DNA of 16,705 nucleotides, from positions 1 to 16,705 of the forward strand of contig DRZV01000105.1 of the NCBI GenBank assembly GCA_011375465.1, written 5' to 3'. This DNA comes from Neomoorella mulderi (lineage in GTDB: Bacteria; Bacillota; DSM-521; Neomoorellales; Neomoorellaceae). How positions within the stretch are numbered: the stretch's first letter is position 1; every line of letters begins with the position of its first letter. The position numbers were made by a program, and so were the translations under genes. The notes under the pieces were generated by a model. That model saw only the letters and a program-made list of their open reading frames with translations, made no database searches and was not told the DNA's origin. Of this stretch, positions 1 through 8,415 are shown one piece after another.

Positions 1-792
1 GGAGGGCTGGAAGATCTCAGGCGGGGGATCCTGCGGGCGGTCTCTCCAGCCTTCGCAGAAGATCCCCTCCGGGTTTACCGCACCGCCCGCCTGGCCGCCC
101 ATCTGGGCTTCCGGGTGGATCCTTCTACCCTGAAGCTCATGGGGGAACTGAAGGGGGAGTTGCCCTACCTTTCCCCTGAAAGGGTGGGGGAAGAACTCAA
201 AAAAGCCCTGGTCTCTCCTCAGCCTTCCCGATTTTTTCAGGTCCTGGGCTTAGCGGGGGTTATGGATGTCCATTTTCCCGAATTGACGGCTTTGGGAGAA
301 CTCCCCCCTCCCTTTCCCGGTTGGGATAGCGCCCTCGTGTATACTTTAGACCTTTTGGACAGAGTGGCCTTTTTAACCCCGGAGGGGCCCCTGCGGTTCG
401 CTGCCCTGGTCCACGCCCTGGAGGACGGGGGGGCTTCCCTGAGCCAACGCCTGCGTCTCCCCCGCCGTTTCTCTTCACTGGGAAAGGCTATGGCCCAAGA
501 ATTGCCCCGGGTGCTGAAGTTAGAGGTATTGCCCGAAAGGCAAGGGGTCATCCTCTTGCAAAATCTGGCCAAGATACCTTCAGGGATGGAGGCGGCCAGC
601 ATCTTGCTGCAGGCCCTGAGCCTGGCCACCGGAGACCCTTCCCTGCTGGCCCTTAAGGATAAGCTGAAAAGATGGTCCCGGGAGGTCCTAGCCCTTACCG
701 GTAAGGACATAGAGGCTCCCCCAGGACCCCTCTTTGGAGAAAAATTGCTTCAGGCCAGGATGGAGAGGTTAAGAAGCTTGAGGAGAGGTTAA
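1..792 (+). CDS. cca: CCA tRNA nucleotidyltransferase, C-terminal part (5' end outside window)
   Basis: The reading frame is open from base 1, so the visible 263 codons are the C-terminal part of a longer protein. Its first residues carry the hallmark of class II CCA-adding/poly(A) polymerase enzymes: the segment around residues 10-35 contains AFAEDPLRVYRTARLAAHLG, the conserved helix after the nucleotidyltransferase head where ED..R..R contacts the incoming nucleotide. The rest is a helical body and tail with a (F/A)ALVHAL segment, as in family members with an HD-like region. The enzyme adds or repairs the 3' CCA end of tRNAs. The in-frame GTG at 115 lies inside the conserved motif and is not the start. 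The gene ends in a TAA that overlaps by a few bases the stop of the convergent minus-strand gene. The family call is firm; whether it is a full CCA enzyme or an A-adding variant cannot be told without the N-terminal half. Confidence 0.88.
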   Translation, partial: GGLEDLRRGILRAVSPAFAEDPLRVYRTARLAAHLGFRVDPSTLKLMGELKGELPYLSPERVGEELKKALVSPQPSRFFQVLGLAGVMDVHFPELTALGELPPPFPGWDSALVYTLDLLDRVAFLTPEGPLRFAALVHALEDGGASLSQRLRLPRRFSSLGKAMAQELPRVLKLEVLPERQGVILLQNLAKIPSGMEAASILLQALSLATGDPSLLALKDKLKRWSREVLALTGKDIEAPPGPLFGEKLLQARMERLRSLRRG

Positions 793-2102
793 GCCAACCG
801 CTGCCTTATTATCTCCTCCAGGGTGGGATGGCCTATGACCTGGAGCTCATAGCGCACCCTCTTCACCGGACAGCGCACCTTTAGAATCCTCTCCAGATTG
901 ACAGGGGTGGCGGCCAAAACCAGGTCGCAGGGGGTGTTGTTTATGGTTTCCTTCAGCTCCTGTATCTGTCTGGGACTATAGCCCATGGCCGGCAGCAGGG
1001 CCCCCATGTGGGGATACTTTTCGTAGGCCTCCCTTATGGAGCCCACCGCATAGGGACGGGGATCTATTATCTCCCCGGCTCCAAAGCGCCGGGCTGCTGT
1101 AACTCCCGCGCCGTAGGGCATTTCCCCATGGGTTAAAGTGGGCCCGTCCTCGATAACCAGGACCCTTTTGCCCCTTATCTCCTCCGGTTTCTCTATGAAA
1201 AAGGGCGAGGCGGCCTCCACTATCACCGCTTGGGGGTTATAGGCTGCTACATTCTGCCTCACCTTCTCTATGTTTTCAGGGTGGGCGGTCTCAACTTTAT
1301 TTATCACCACCACCTGGGCCATCCGGAGGTTGGTTTCGCCGGGGTGATAAGCTATTTCGTGGCCAGGGCGGTGGGGGTCCACCACCACGATGTGCAGGTC
1401 CGGGGTGAAGAAGGGAAGGTCGTTATTACCTCCGTCCCAAACCACCACGTCCCCTTCCTGCTCCGCCTTTTCCAGTATGCGCTGATAATCTACCCCCGCG
1501 TATACCACAAAGCCTTGCTCCAGGTGGGGTTCATATTCCTCCCTTTCTTCTATGGTGCACCTGTGGGCTTCCAGATCCTCAAAACTGGCGAAACGCTGGA
1601 CTGCCTGGGCAGCCAGGTCTCCATAGGGCATGGGATGGCGCACCACCACCACTTTCTTTCCCATATCCTTCAGAATACGGCACACGTGCCGGGTGGTCTG
1701 GCTCTTACCTGATCCGGTGCGAACGGCGCATACAGCCACCACCGGTTTCTGGCTCTTGAGCATGGTGAACTTGGGCCCCATAAGGCGAAAATCTGCGCCC
1801 AAAGCCAGCACTTGGGAAGCCTTGTGCATAACGTACTGGTGGGAGACGTCGGAATAGGCGAAGACCACTTCGTCCACCTGATGGGATTCCACCAGGTGGG
1901 GGAGCTCTTCTTCCCCGTATATGGGTATGCCCTGGGGATAGAGGCTTCCCGCCAGCTCAGGGGGGTAACGGCGTCCTTCTATGTTGGGTATCTGGGTGGC
2001 GGTGAAGGCCACCACCTGGTAGGCAGGGTTATCCCGGAAATAGGTGTTGAAGTTGTGGAAATCCCTTCCCGCTGCTCCCATGATGATAACTTTTTTAGGC
2101 AT
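789..2102 (-). CDS. Cyclic 2,3-diphosphoglycerate synthetase-like P-loop protein (COG2403-type)
   Basis: The protein is 437 aa, close to the usual family length. It opens with VIIMGAAGRDFHNFN (residues 5-19), a Rossmann-like nucleotide-binding loop, followed by a family block (AFTATQIPNIEGRRYPPELA) and a P-loop AVRTGSGKSQTT (126-137). Later come HPMPYGDL, WDGGNNDLPF, VVDPHRPGHE, VINKVET and EDGPTLTHGEMPYGAG. This layout matches the family annotated as cyclic 2,3-diphosphoglycerate synthase. The characterised member, from Methanothermus fervidus, makes the solute cyclic 2,3-DPG from 2,3-DPG and ATP. Bacterial members are widespread but I know of no proven activity, so only the family is certain. 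The ATG is preceded by a good Shine-Dalgarno (GAAAGGGG on the minus strand, about 2109-2116). The gene is monocistronic here, convergent with cca and divergent from priA. Confidence 0.85.
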   Translation of the reverse strand: MPKKVIIMGAAGRDFHNFNTYFRDNPAYQVVAFTATQIPNIEGRRYPPELAGSLYPQGIPIYGEEELPHLVESHQVDEVVFAYSDVSHQYVMHKASQVLALGADFRLMGPKFTMLKSQKPVVAVCAVRTGSGKSQTTRHVCRILKDMGKKVVVVRHPMPYGDLAAQAVQRFASFEDLEAHRCTIEEREEYEPHLEQGFVVYAGVDYQRILEKAEQEGDVVVWDGGNNDLPFFTPDLHIVVVDPHRPGHEIAYHPGETNLRMAQVVVINKVETAHPENIEKVRQNVAAYNPQAVIVEAASPFFIEKPEEIRGKRVLVIEDGPTLTHGEMPYGAGVTAARRFGAGEIIDPRPYAVGSIREAYEKYPHMGALLPAMGYSPRQIQELKETINNTPCDLVLAATPVNLERILKVRCPVKRVRYELQVIGHPTLEEIIRQRLA

Positions 2103-2190
2103 GATTTGGCCCCTTTCTGAAAATAAATATCCCTCATCATTTTATTATTACTTTTACTCTTCCCTCTACAATACCAGGGGCAGGAGTTTT

Positions 2191-2200
2191 TTGATATAAT
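2191..2200 (+). promoter_or_regulatory. Extended -10 promoter of the priA operon
   Basis: TATAAT at 2195-2200 is preceded by TGA (2192-2194), forming the TGn extended -10 element. No good -35 lies 16-18 bases upstream, which fits an extended -10 promoter. It sits about 35 bases before the most likely priA start, in the divergent region between priA and the minus-strand cPGS-like gene. Confidence 0.5.
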
Positions 2201-2237
2201 AGGGGCAAAGCAAGGGAAAGGGGGTCGGGGCAGAATT

Positions 2238-4658
2238 CTGGTAAAAGTAGCTGTCAACTCGACCCCTTGGCGTAACCGGGCCCTATATGCTGCCTCCTGG
2301 TCCCCAGAAGCAGGGGTGTTGGTATATAGGGTGCCCCCTGAGAAGGAGGTGGAACCCGGGGACCTGGTGGCCATCCCCTTGGGCAAGGGATGGGCCACAG
2401 GTGTGGTGGTGCCGGGAGAACCCCGGGAAGGGATAGAGGGCATAAAGCCCCTTCGGGATATCTTAAAGAAGGGAATGCTCTATCCTCCCCTTCTGGACCT
2501 GGCCCTCTTCATGGCAGAGAGGTATTGCTGCCCCCTCCCCCTGGTGCTGGATGCCTTTCTACCTCCTGGCCTGGGGGAAAACTGGGAGACCCTCTGGTGC
2601 TGGCTTCCTTCAGACCCGGCGGAGACCAGGGCAGCGCTGGAGACGGCAGCCAGCCTCTTTCCTGAGAGCCTGAAAATGTTGGAGTACTTGAGTTCTCAGG
2701 GGAGGGTCAAGGAAAAGGAATTAAAGAGAAAGGCTCCGGCCCGGGAAGGCCTAAAGGCTCTGGATTTCCTGGAAAGTCACCATATAGCCAGGAAAGAATG
2801 GCAGTGGCTCCCTCCCTTCAAGGCCCCGTTGCAGGAATGGGTGTATCCTACCGGGGAAGGGGAAGCCCTTCTGGAGAAAATAAAAAAGAGGGCGCCCCGG
2901 CAGGCCCGAATATTGAAGGAAATTTTGGAAAAAGGGCCCCAGCCCAGATCAGTTCTGGCTTCCCAAGGGGGTTCTCAGGCCCTGAAACGGCTTGAATCTT
3001 TGGGCTTGGTGGAGATAAAGCCCTTTCCTCCTGAGAACCCTGGGGGTAAGGCTGAAGACATCCAGTTGGATGGCTTTCAGGCCGGGGCGGCGGAAAAGAT
3101 TCTGCGTTATCTGGGGCGGGGGGGAGTTTTCCTTTTATACGGGGTAACCGGCAGCGGCAAGACAGAGGTCTATCTTTACTGCGCTGCTCAGGCCATCTCC
3201 CGGGGTTACCAGGTGTTGTATCTGGTGCCCGAAAGAGCCCTTATCCCCCAGACCTTGCGGCGGCTGCAGGAGAGGCTGGATGTCCCCACAGAGATAATCC
3301 ACGGGGATCTGCCTTCGGGAGAACGGGTTCGGGCCTGGGAGAGGGCCCGCTGGGGGGAGGTAGGGATCGTGGTGGGTACCAGGGCAGCCCTCTTCACCCC
3401 TTTACCCCGGTTGGGCCTCATCATTGTGGACGAGGAACATGTTTCCAGTTATAAGCAGGACCATACCCCCCGTTATGACGCCCGGGAGGTGGCCATAAAG
3501 AGGGGGCAGTTGGAAAAGGCGACGGTGGTATTCGGAAGCGCCACCCCCAGCACCGAGATTTTTTATTTGGCCCAGAGGGGACTTCTAACCCTGCTGGAAT
3601 TGCCCCAGCGTTTCGGAGGACTGAGCCTGCCCCAGGTGGAGGTGGTGGATCTCCGGCAGGAATTTGCCCAGGGGCATTACGGCCTTTTGAGCCGCGCCCT
3701 GCGGAAGGAGATAGAGGTGGCCTTGGCGGAAGGCCGCCAGGCCATCCTCTTTTTGAATCGCCGCGGGTATGCCCCCTATCTGGTGTGCCGCTTCTGCGGT
3801 TACGTGCCCCTGTGCGATCATTGCTCTGTAGCCCTCACCTATCACGGCGATGGCTGGCTGCGCTGCCACTACTGCGGTTATGCCAGGAGGGCAGAGGACA
3901 GGTGCCCCCGGTGCGGGGGAAAGGTTTTAAAGGTGGGAGCCGGGACCCAGCGGTTGGAGGAAGAGGTCAAATCCCTCTGGCCCCAAGCTCGGATCCTCAG
4001 GGCTGATAAGGACACCACCTCCAGGAAAGGGGAATGGCAGGAAATATACTCCGCTTTTCTCCAGGGCCAGGCGGATATACTGATAGGCACCCAGCTGGTG
4101 GCCAAGGGCCTGGATTTTCCTGGAGTGAAGGTGGTGGGGATTATCAACGCCGACCTCTCCTTATATCAACCCGATTTCCGCTCCCGGGAACGCACCTTTC
4201 AGATTTTAACCCAGGTGGCCGGCCGGGCAGGCCGCAGGGAGATCTCGGGTAAGGTTCTCGTCCAGACCCACAACCCCTGGGATCCAGCCATCGCTTTGGC
4301 TATAACCCAGGATTATTATAGATTTTACCAGGAGGAAATAAAGATAAGGCGCCGTCTCTGTTACCCCCCTTTCTGCAAGCTGGTGAGGATAGGCTTTACG
4401 GGCAGGGAAGACTCCAAGGTGTTGGAGGTAGCCCAGGAGGCGGCCCGCCTCCTAAAGGAAGGATTATCCGAAGGGGAGGTCCTGGGGCCTGCTCCTGCCT
4501 ATCCCTGGCGGTTGAAATCCAACTATCGCTGGCAGTTGACCCTTAAATTGCCTTCCTGGGAAGGTCATCGGGAAAAAGTGAAGGAAGTCCTCCAGCTTTT
4601 AGGCCGCCAGGAAGGCGTCAATGTTATAATAGACGTGGGACCTGTAAATCCCTGGTGA
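2238..4658 (+). CDS. priA: Primosomal protein N' (replication restart helicase PriA)
   Basis: PriA is a 3'-5' superfamily 2 DNA helicase that recognises stalled forks and reloads the replicative helicase. Counting from the CTG at 2238 (806 aa), the sequence shows an N-terminal 3'-DNA-binding region, Walker A GVTGSGKT (about 302-309), Walker B DEEH (about 398), GSATPS, a zinc-binding insert with four CxxC pairs (about 517-559), and helicase motifs V and VI (GTQLVAKGLDFPG, QVAGRAGR). The first standard start codon, GTG at 2316, would remove the first beta strand of the 3'-DNA-binding domain (VKVAVN...). The frame is open further upstream, and CTG 2238 or ATT 2235, behind GGGG-rich sequence, gives a family-like N-terminus, so an unusual start is inferred. 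The stop overlaps sequence leading into def, and the gene heads the operon. Confidence 0.93.
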   Translation: MVKVAVNSTPWRNRALYAASWSPEAGVLVYRVPPEKEVEPGDLVAIPLGKGWATGVVVPGEPREGIEGIKPLRDILKKGMLYPPLLDLALFMAERYCCPLPLVLDAFLPPGLGENWETLWCWLPSDPAETRAALETAASLFPESLKMLEYLSSQGRVKEKELKRKAPAREGLKALDFLESHHIARKEWQWLPPFKAPLQEWVYPTGEGEALLEKIKKRAPRQARILKEILEKGPQPRSVLASQGGSQALKRLESLGLVEIKPFPPENPGGKAEDIQLDGFQAGAAEKILRYLGRGGVFLLYGVTGSGKTEVYLYCAAQAISRGYQVLYLVPERALIPQTLRRLQERLDVPTEIIHGDLPSGERVRAWERARWGEVGIVVGTRAALFTPLPRLGLIIVDEEHVSSYKQDHTPRYDAREVAIKRGQLEKATVVFGSATPSTEIFYLAQRGLLTLLELPQRFGGLSLPQVEVVDLRQEFAQGHYGLLSRALRKEIEVALAEGRQAILFLNRRGYAPYLVCRFCGYVPLCDHCSVALTYHGDGWLRCHYCGYARRAEDRCPRCGGKVLKVGAGTQRLEEEVKSLWPQARILRADKDTTSRKGEWQEIYSAFLQGQADILIGTQLVAKGLDFPGVKVVGIINADLSLYQPDFRSRERTFQILTQVAGRAGRREISGKVLVQTHNPWDPAIALAITQDYYRFYQEEIKIRRRLCYPPFCKLVRIGFTGREDSKVLEVAQEAARLLKEGLSEGEVLGPAPAYPWRLKSNYRWQLTLKLPSWEGHREKVKEVLQLLGRQEGVNVIIDVGPVNPW

Positions 4659-4669
4659 GGAGGAAAAGA

Positions 4670-5152
4670 ATGGCAAAAAGGAATATAGTGCTCTTCCCCT
4701 CCCCCCTTCTGAGGGAAAAATGTCAGCCGGTAAAAAACATCGGACCCAAGATTCTAAAACTATTAGAGGATATGGCCGAAACCATGTATGCTGCTCCCGG
4801 GGTAGGCCTGGCCGCACCCCAGGTGGGTATTTTAAAGAGGGTGGCGGTGGTGGATATAGGGGAAGGCTTGATAGAGCTCATAAACCCTGAAATCGTGGAG
4901 GCCAAGGGCCAGGAGATAGACAGGGAAGGTTGCCTGAGCCTGCCCGGGATATGGGGAGAGGTGCCCAGATACTCCTGGGTAAAAGTGCGCTTCTCCGACA
5001 GGGGGGGGAGGGAAAGGATTCTAGAAGCAGAAGGCTTCCTGGCCCGGGCCCTCCAGCACGAAATAGATCACCTGGATGGGGTCCTCTTCATAGATAGGGC
5101 CTTGAAGCTCTTCCGGGTGGAGGAAGGCGGCCGGACGAGGGGAGCTAAATGA
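4670..5152 (+). CDS. def: Peptide deformylase
   Basis: Removes the N-formyl group from nascent proteins in the cytoplasm, using a catalytic metal. All three family motifs are present in the 160-aa product: GVGLAAPQ (residues 44-51), EGCLS (86-90, with the metal-binding Cys88) and HEIDH (130-134, with both metal-ligand His and the catalytic Glu). Length is typical of bacterial deformylases. ATG 4670 is preferred because GAGGAGGAAAAG lies just before it and MAKRNIVLFPSPLLR is a usual deformylase beginning. A GTG at 4655 overlaps the priA stop as GTGA but would place the Shine-Dalgarno inside the gene. The 3' end overlaps the fmt start (ATGA), so def and fmt are translationally coupled, as expected for enzymes acting on opposite ends of the formylation cycle. 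Confidence 0.96.
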   Translation: MAKRNIVLFPSPLLREKCQPVKNIGPKILKLLEDMAETMYAAPGVGLAAPQVGILKRVAVVDIGEGLIELINPEIVEAKGQEIDREGCLSLPGIWGEVPRYSWVKVRFSDRGGRERILEAEGFLARALQHEIDHLDGVLFIDRALKLFRVEEGGRTRGAK

Positions 5153-6078
5153 GGATAGTGTTCTTGGGCACTCCCGAATTTGCCTTCCCTTCTTTAAACG
5201 GCCTTTACAGGGAAGGATACGAGATAGCAGGGGTGGTCACCCAGCCCGATCGCCCTAGGGGAAGGGCCAAAACACCCCAGCCTTCCCCGGTAAAGGAAAA
5301 GGCCCTCAGGTTGGGCTTGCCCCTCGTCCAGCCCCATTCCCTCAAGGATCCCGGTTTTCTCCAATGGCTCGAAGAAAAAAGGCCTGAGCTTATGGTGGTG
5401 GTGGCTTACGGCAAGATATTGCCCCCGGAGGTGCTGCGCCTTCCCTTGAAGGGGTGCATAAACCTTCACCCTTCGCTTTTACCAAAGTATAGAGGCGCGG
5501 CCCCCATCCAGAGGGCCCTTATGGCCGGGGAAAAGGAGACGGGAGTTACCACTTTCTGGATGGAGGAGAGGCTGGATGCCGGCGATATAATCCTGCAGGA
5601 GAGGGCAGATATACCTGAAGACATCACTGCAGGGGAGCTGCAGGAAAGGCTGGCCCTTCTGGGAGCAGACCTGCTGCTCAAAACCCTGGAACTGGTGCGG
5701 GAGGGGCGAGCCCCCCGGATTCCCCAGGAGGAGAGCCGGGCCACCTATGCTCCTCCCCTTACCCCTGAAGATGAGAGGATAGATTGGCATAGGTCAGCCT
5801 GGGAAATCCATAATCAGATAAGGGCCCTTTCTCCCCAACCTGGGGCCTATGCCATAAGGCAGGGGAGGCGTCTGAAAATTTTTAAATCCCAGTTATGGGA
5901 AGAAGGAAAAAGGGGATGCCCAGGGGAAGTATTAAAGGAGACTCCCGAAGGGTTTGTGGTGCAGGCGGGCTCGGGACAGCTGCTGATCCTGGAAGTCCAG
6001 CCCGAGGGTAAAAAGAGAATGCGGGCAAAAGACTATACCCGGGGACACCCCTTTAAAGAGGGGGAACGGCTCCTGTGA
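5149..6078 (+). CDS. fmt: Methionyl-tRNA formyltransferase
   Basis: Transfers formyl from 10-formyl-tetrahydrofolate to initiator Met-tRNA. The 309-aa protein has the normal length. The N-terminal Rossmann fold starts MRIVFLGTPEFA. The active-site triad corresponds to Asn105 and His107 in INLHPS and Asp143 in LDAGDI, and the signature SLLPKYRGAAPIQ spans 109-121. The C-terminal OB-fold-like tRNA-binding domain begins near residue 205 and contains GREFxxKxx-like spacing in the QGRRLKIFKSQ region. The ATG overlaps the def stop and the TGA stop overlaps the GTG of the next gene, so the gene sits in a closely packed operon with both neighbours. No anomalies were seen. Confidence 0.96.
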   Translation: MRIVFLGTPEFAFPSLNGLYREGYEIAGVVTQPDRPRGRAKTPQPSPVKEKALRLGLPLVQPHSLKDPGFLQWLEEKRPELMVVVAYGKILPPEVLRLPLKGCINLHPSLLPKYRGAAPIQRALMAGEKETGVTTFWMEERLDAGDIILQERADIPEDITAGELQERLALLGADLLLKTLELVREGRAPRIPQEESRATYAPPLTPEDERIDWHRSAWEIHNQIRALSPQPGAYAIRQGRRLKIFKSQLWEEGKRGCPGEVLKETPEGFVVQAGSGQLLILEVQPEGKKRMRAKDYTRGHPFKEGERLL

Positions 6079-6902
6079 GGACAAAAAAGAGGATATTCAT
6101 AGGGCTTATGGGCTTAAGCCTTCTCTTCCTTATAGGCCTGCTGGCGGGGAGCTATTACCTCCTGGTCTCCCCTCCCGGCTGGTTTCACAGGTTGGTGCTC
6201 ATGGCGGGGCTGGCCATCTTGAGCTTTTTATTTTTGATCTTGGCTATAGGTCTGGGAGGCCTGGTGTTGATCTTGTGGCAAGGGAGGAGCCAGCCCTTTT
6301 TCCTCTTTCTGGGCACCATGGCGGTTAACTGGCTTTTCCCTCTAGCCCTGGCCTGGGGCAAGCTGTTGGGCATAGCCCCTGAGAAGGTGAAGGCTTCTTT
6401 TATAGAGATGAACAATCAATTAGTGCGGTTGCGGAAGGTGAAACTCTCCCCTTCTGAGGTGCTTTTATTGGCCCCCCACTGTCTCCAGTGGAGCGGCTGT
6501 CCCCATAAGATCACCATAGATGTGAATAACTGCAAAAGATGTGGCCGATGCCCCATTCACAGCCTGCACGGATTGGCGGAAAAATACGGTATATGCTGGG
6601 CTGTGGCCACCGGGGGTACCTTAGCCCGCCATTTTGTGAAAAAGTATCGTCCTAAAGGGGTGGTGGCCATTGCCTGTGAGCGGGACTTGACCAGCGGCAT
6701 CCAGAACGTTCACCCTTTGCCGGTGATAGGCATAATAAATGAACGGCCCCAGGGGCCCTGCCTCAACACCCAAGTTGATGTGGAGCGGGTGGAGGAGGCC
6801 CTCAGATTTTTCCTTATGCCCCAGGATGAGGCGGCTAAAGCTAAAAGCCAAATAGGGGGCCGGCTTCCCACGGTCTCTCCCCAGAGGGAGGCTTGGCCAT
6901 AA
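6075..6902 (+). CDS. DUF116 family membrane protein
   Basis: The 275-aa product begins with hydrophobic segments at about 6-31, 41-70 and 75-100, predicting two or three membrane helices, followed by a soluble cytoplasmic or peripheral domain. The soluble part has a Cys-rich cluster (PHCLQWSGCPHK then CKRCGRCPIHSL, about 132-162) and the conserved patterns AVATGGTLARHFVKKYRPKGVVAIACERDL and INERPQGPCLNTQVDV. These are typical of DUF116, whose function I do not know; the cysteines could bind a metal or an Fe-S cluster, which is inference. The GTG start overlaps the fmt stop (GTGA). DUF116 commonly sits between fmt and rsmB in Clostridia, so the placement is normal. The last 25 residues are low-complexity and probably disordered. 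Confidence 0.85.
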   Translation: MRTKKRIFIGLMGLSLLFLIGLLAGSYYLLVSPPGWFHRLVLMAGLAILSFLFLILAIGLGGLVLILWQGRSQPFFLFLGTMAVNWLFPLALAWGKLLGIAPEKVKASFIEMNNQLVRLRKVKLSPSEVLLLAPHCLQWSGCPHKITIDVNNCKRCGRCPIHSLHGLAEKYGICWAVATGGTLARHFVKKYRPKGVVAIACERDLTSGIQNVHPLPVIGIINERPQGPCLNTQVDVERVEEALRFFLMPQDEAAKAKSQIGGRLPTVSPQREAWP

Positions 6903-7034
6903 AGATTTTTATAATACGCTTCAGGCCACGGCTTTCCCCATATACCTCTGAGCCGGGAAAGGTGTGTAAATATCCCAGCCCTTTTGCTCGTACCTTCGTG
7001 CATTCGGGATAAATGATCAGGGACGGTTGTCGCC
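6903..7034. other. 132-base gap between DUF116 gene and rsmB
   Basis: This is the only sizeable break inside the priA-rsmB operon. It contains TATAAT at 6910-6915 but no credible -35 at the right distance, several stops in all frames, and no recognisable gene or terminator hairpin. In related genomes a membrane zinc metallopeptidase gene is often found here (from memory); none is present. Confidence 0.5.
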
Positions 7035-8402
7035 TTGCGCTTTGAATCCAAAGTTTCGGCCCGGGAGATAGCTTTACAGGTGATATATAGGGTGATGGAG
7101 GAAGGGGCCTACGCCAATATAGCCCTGGATGAAGTGCTGGCCAGGCATACTTTGAACAAAGAGGACAGGGCTCTGGCCACCGAACTGGCTTATACCACAA
7201 TAAAGGCTTGGGGTACTTTGGACTGGGCCCTGGAGCTGTACTCCAGATACCCTTTAAAAAACCTGCCGCCCCGGATACGATGCATATTGCGGCTGGGGGC
7301 AGCCCAATTGATGTTGATCCCCCGCATCCCCCCTTGGGCTGCCATCTACGAAAGTGTGGAGCTGGCTAAAAAATACGGACACAGGGGCACGGCCTCCCTG
7401 GTGAATGCTGTCTTGAGAAAGCTGGATAGGGACAAGGGGAGGCTGCTCTATCCTGACCCCCAGGAGGATCCTGCCGGGTACTTGGCTTTAAAATACTTCC
7501 ATCCCCGTTGGTTGGTGGAAAAATGGCTGAGCCTCTTTGGATTCCAAGAGACGGAAGCCCTTTGCCAGGCCAACAATCAGCCAGCCCCTATGGTCATACG
7601 GGTCAACATTTTAAAAACGTCTGTATCCCAACTAATAGCCCTTTTGGAAAAAGAAGGGGCCAGAGCGGAACCGGCCCGATACGCCCCTGAAGGCCTGGTG
7701 GTGGAAGGCTTGGGACCCCTGCAGGATAGCCCCTCTTTTCAACAGGGCTTGTTCTACGTCCAGGACGAGGGTTCCCAGTTGGTGGCCCATGCCCTGAAGC
7801 CCAGACCGGGCTCAGTGGTGATAGATGCCTGTGCAGCCCCTGGGGGGAAATCTACCCATATGGCCCAACTGATGGGAGATGAAGGTACAATTCTGGCCTG
7901 CGATATCCATTTTCACCGCTTGGAATTGATAAGGGAAAACTGCATCCGGCTGGGCGTAAACAGCGTCCAACCTCTCCTTATGGACGCCAGGGAACTGGGG
8001 AAACATTATCCGGAAAAGGCCGATTACCTCCTGGTGGATGCCCCTTGCTCTGGGCAGGGGATACTGCGCCGCCGCCCCGATGTCCGCTGGAGGAAGGAGC
8101 TGGCCACCACCCAGGAGCTGGCAGAGTTGCAGTTTTCCATCCTGATGGGGGCCAAAGGGGCCCTGAAGAAAGGGGGATTCATGGTTTACAGCACTTGTTC
8201 CCTGGCTCCGGAAGAAAATCAGGGGGTTATACAGCGTTTTTTAAAAGCTTCCCCTGAGTTTTCCTTGGTCTCCCTGGAAGGGTTGCCCAACCTCCCGGCC
8301 GATCTACTGGAAGAGGCTCGCCAGGGTTGGGTTCAATATCTCCCCCATCGCCACGGCATTGACGGGTTCTTTATAGCCCGTTTAACCAAAATCCCTAAAT
8401 AA
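7035..8402 (+). CDS. rsmB: 16S rRNA (cytosine(967)-C(5))-methyltransferase RsmB
   Basis: Methylates cytosine 967 (E. coli numbering) of 16S rRNA using S-adenosylmethionine. The 455-aa protein has an N-terminal NusB-like RNA-binding domain (REIALQVIYRVMEEGAYAN... to about residue 140) and a Rossmann methyltransferase domain. The SAM-binding segment DACAAPGGKSTHMA starts at Asp264. The two conserved cysteines of RNA m5C methyltransferases are Cys338 in DAPCSG and Cys388 in YSTCS, spaced 50 residues apart as in E. coli RsmB. The TTG at 7035 is the first plausible start after an in-frame stop at 7014-7016, with a weak CAGGG upstream. The TAA is part of the AAGGAGG ribosome binding site of the next gene. 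Confidence 0.93.
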   Translation: MRFESKVSAREIALQVIYRVMEEGAYANIALDEVLARHTLNKEDRALATELAYTTIKAWGTLDWALELYSRYPLKNLPPRIRCILRLGAAQLMLIPRIPPWAAIYESVELAKKYGHRGTASLVNAVLRKLDRDKGRLLYPDPQEDPAGYLALKYFHPRWLVEKWLSLFGFQETEALCQANNQPAPMVIRVNILKTSVSQLIALLEKEGARAEPARYAPEGLVVEGLGPLQDSPSFQQGLFYVQDEGSQLVAHALKPRPGSVVIDACAAPGGKSTHMAQLMGDEGTILACDIHFHRLELIRENCIRLGVNSVQPLLMDARELGKHYPEKADYLLVDAPCSGQGILRRRPDVRWRKELATTQELAELQFSILMGAKGALKKGGFMVYSTCSLAPEENQGVIQRFLKASPEFSLVSLEGLPNLPADLLEEARQGWVQYLPHRHGIDGFFIARLTKIPK

Positions 8403-8415
8403 GGAGGCAGGGATT

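Noticed and set aside
1230..1712. 160-aa plus-strand reading frame, His-rich
   Set aside because: Entirely antisense to the well-conserved cPGS-like gene; its composition is that of a shadow.
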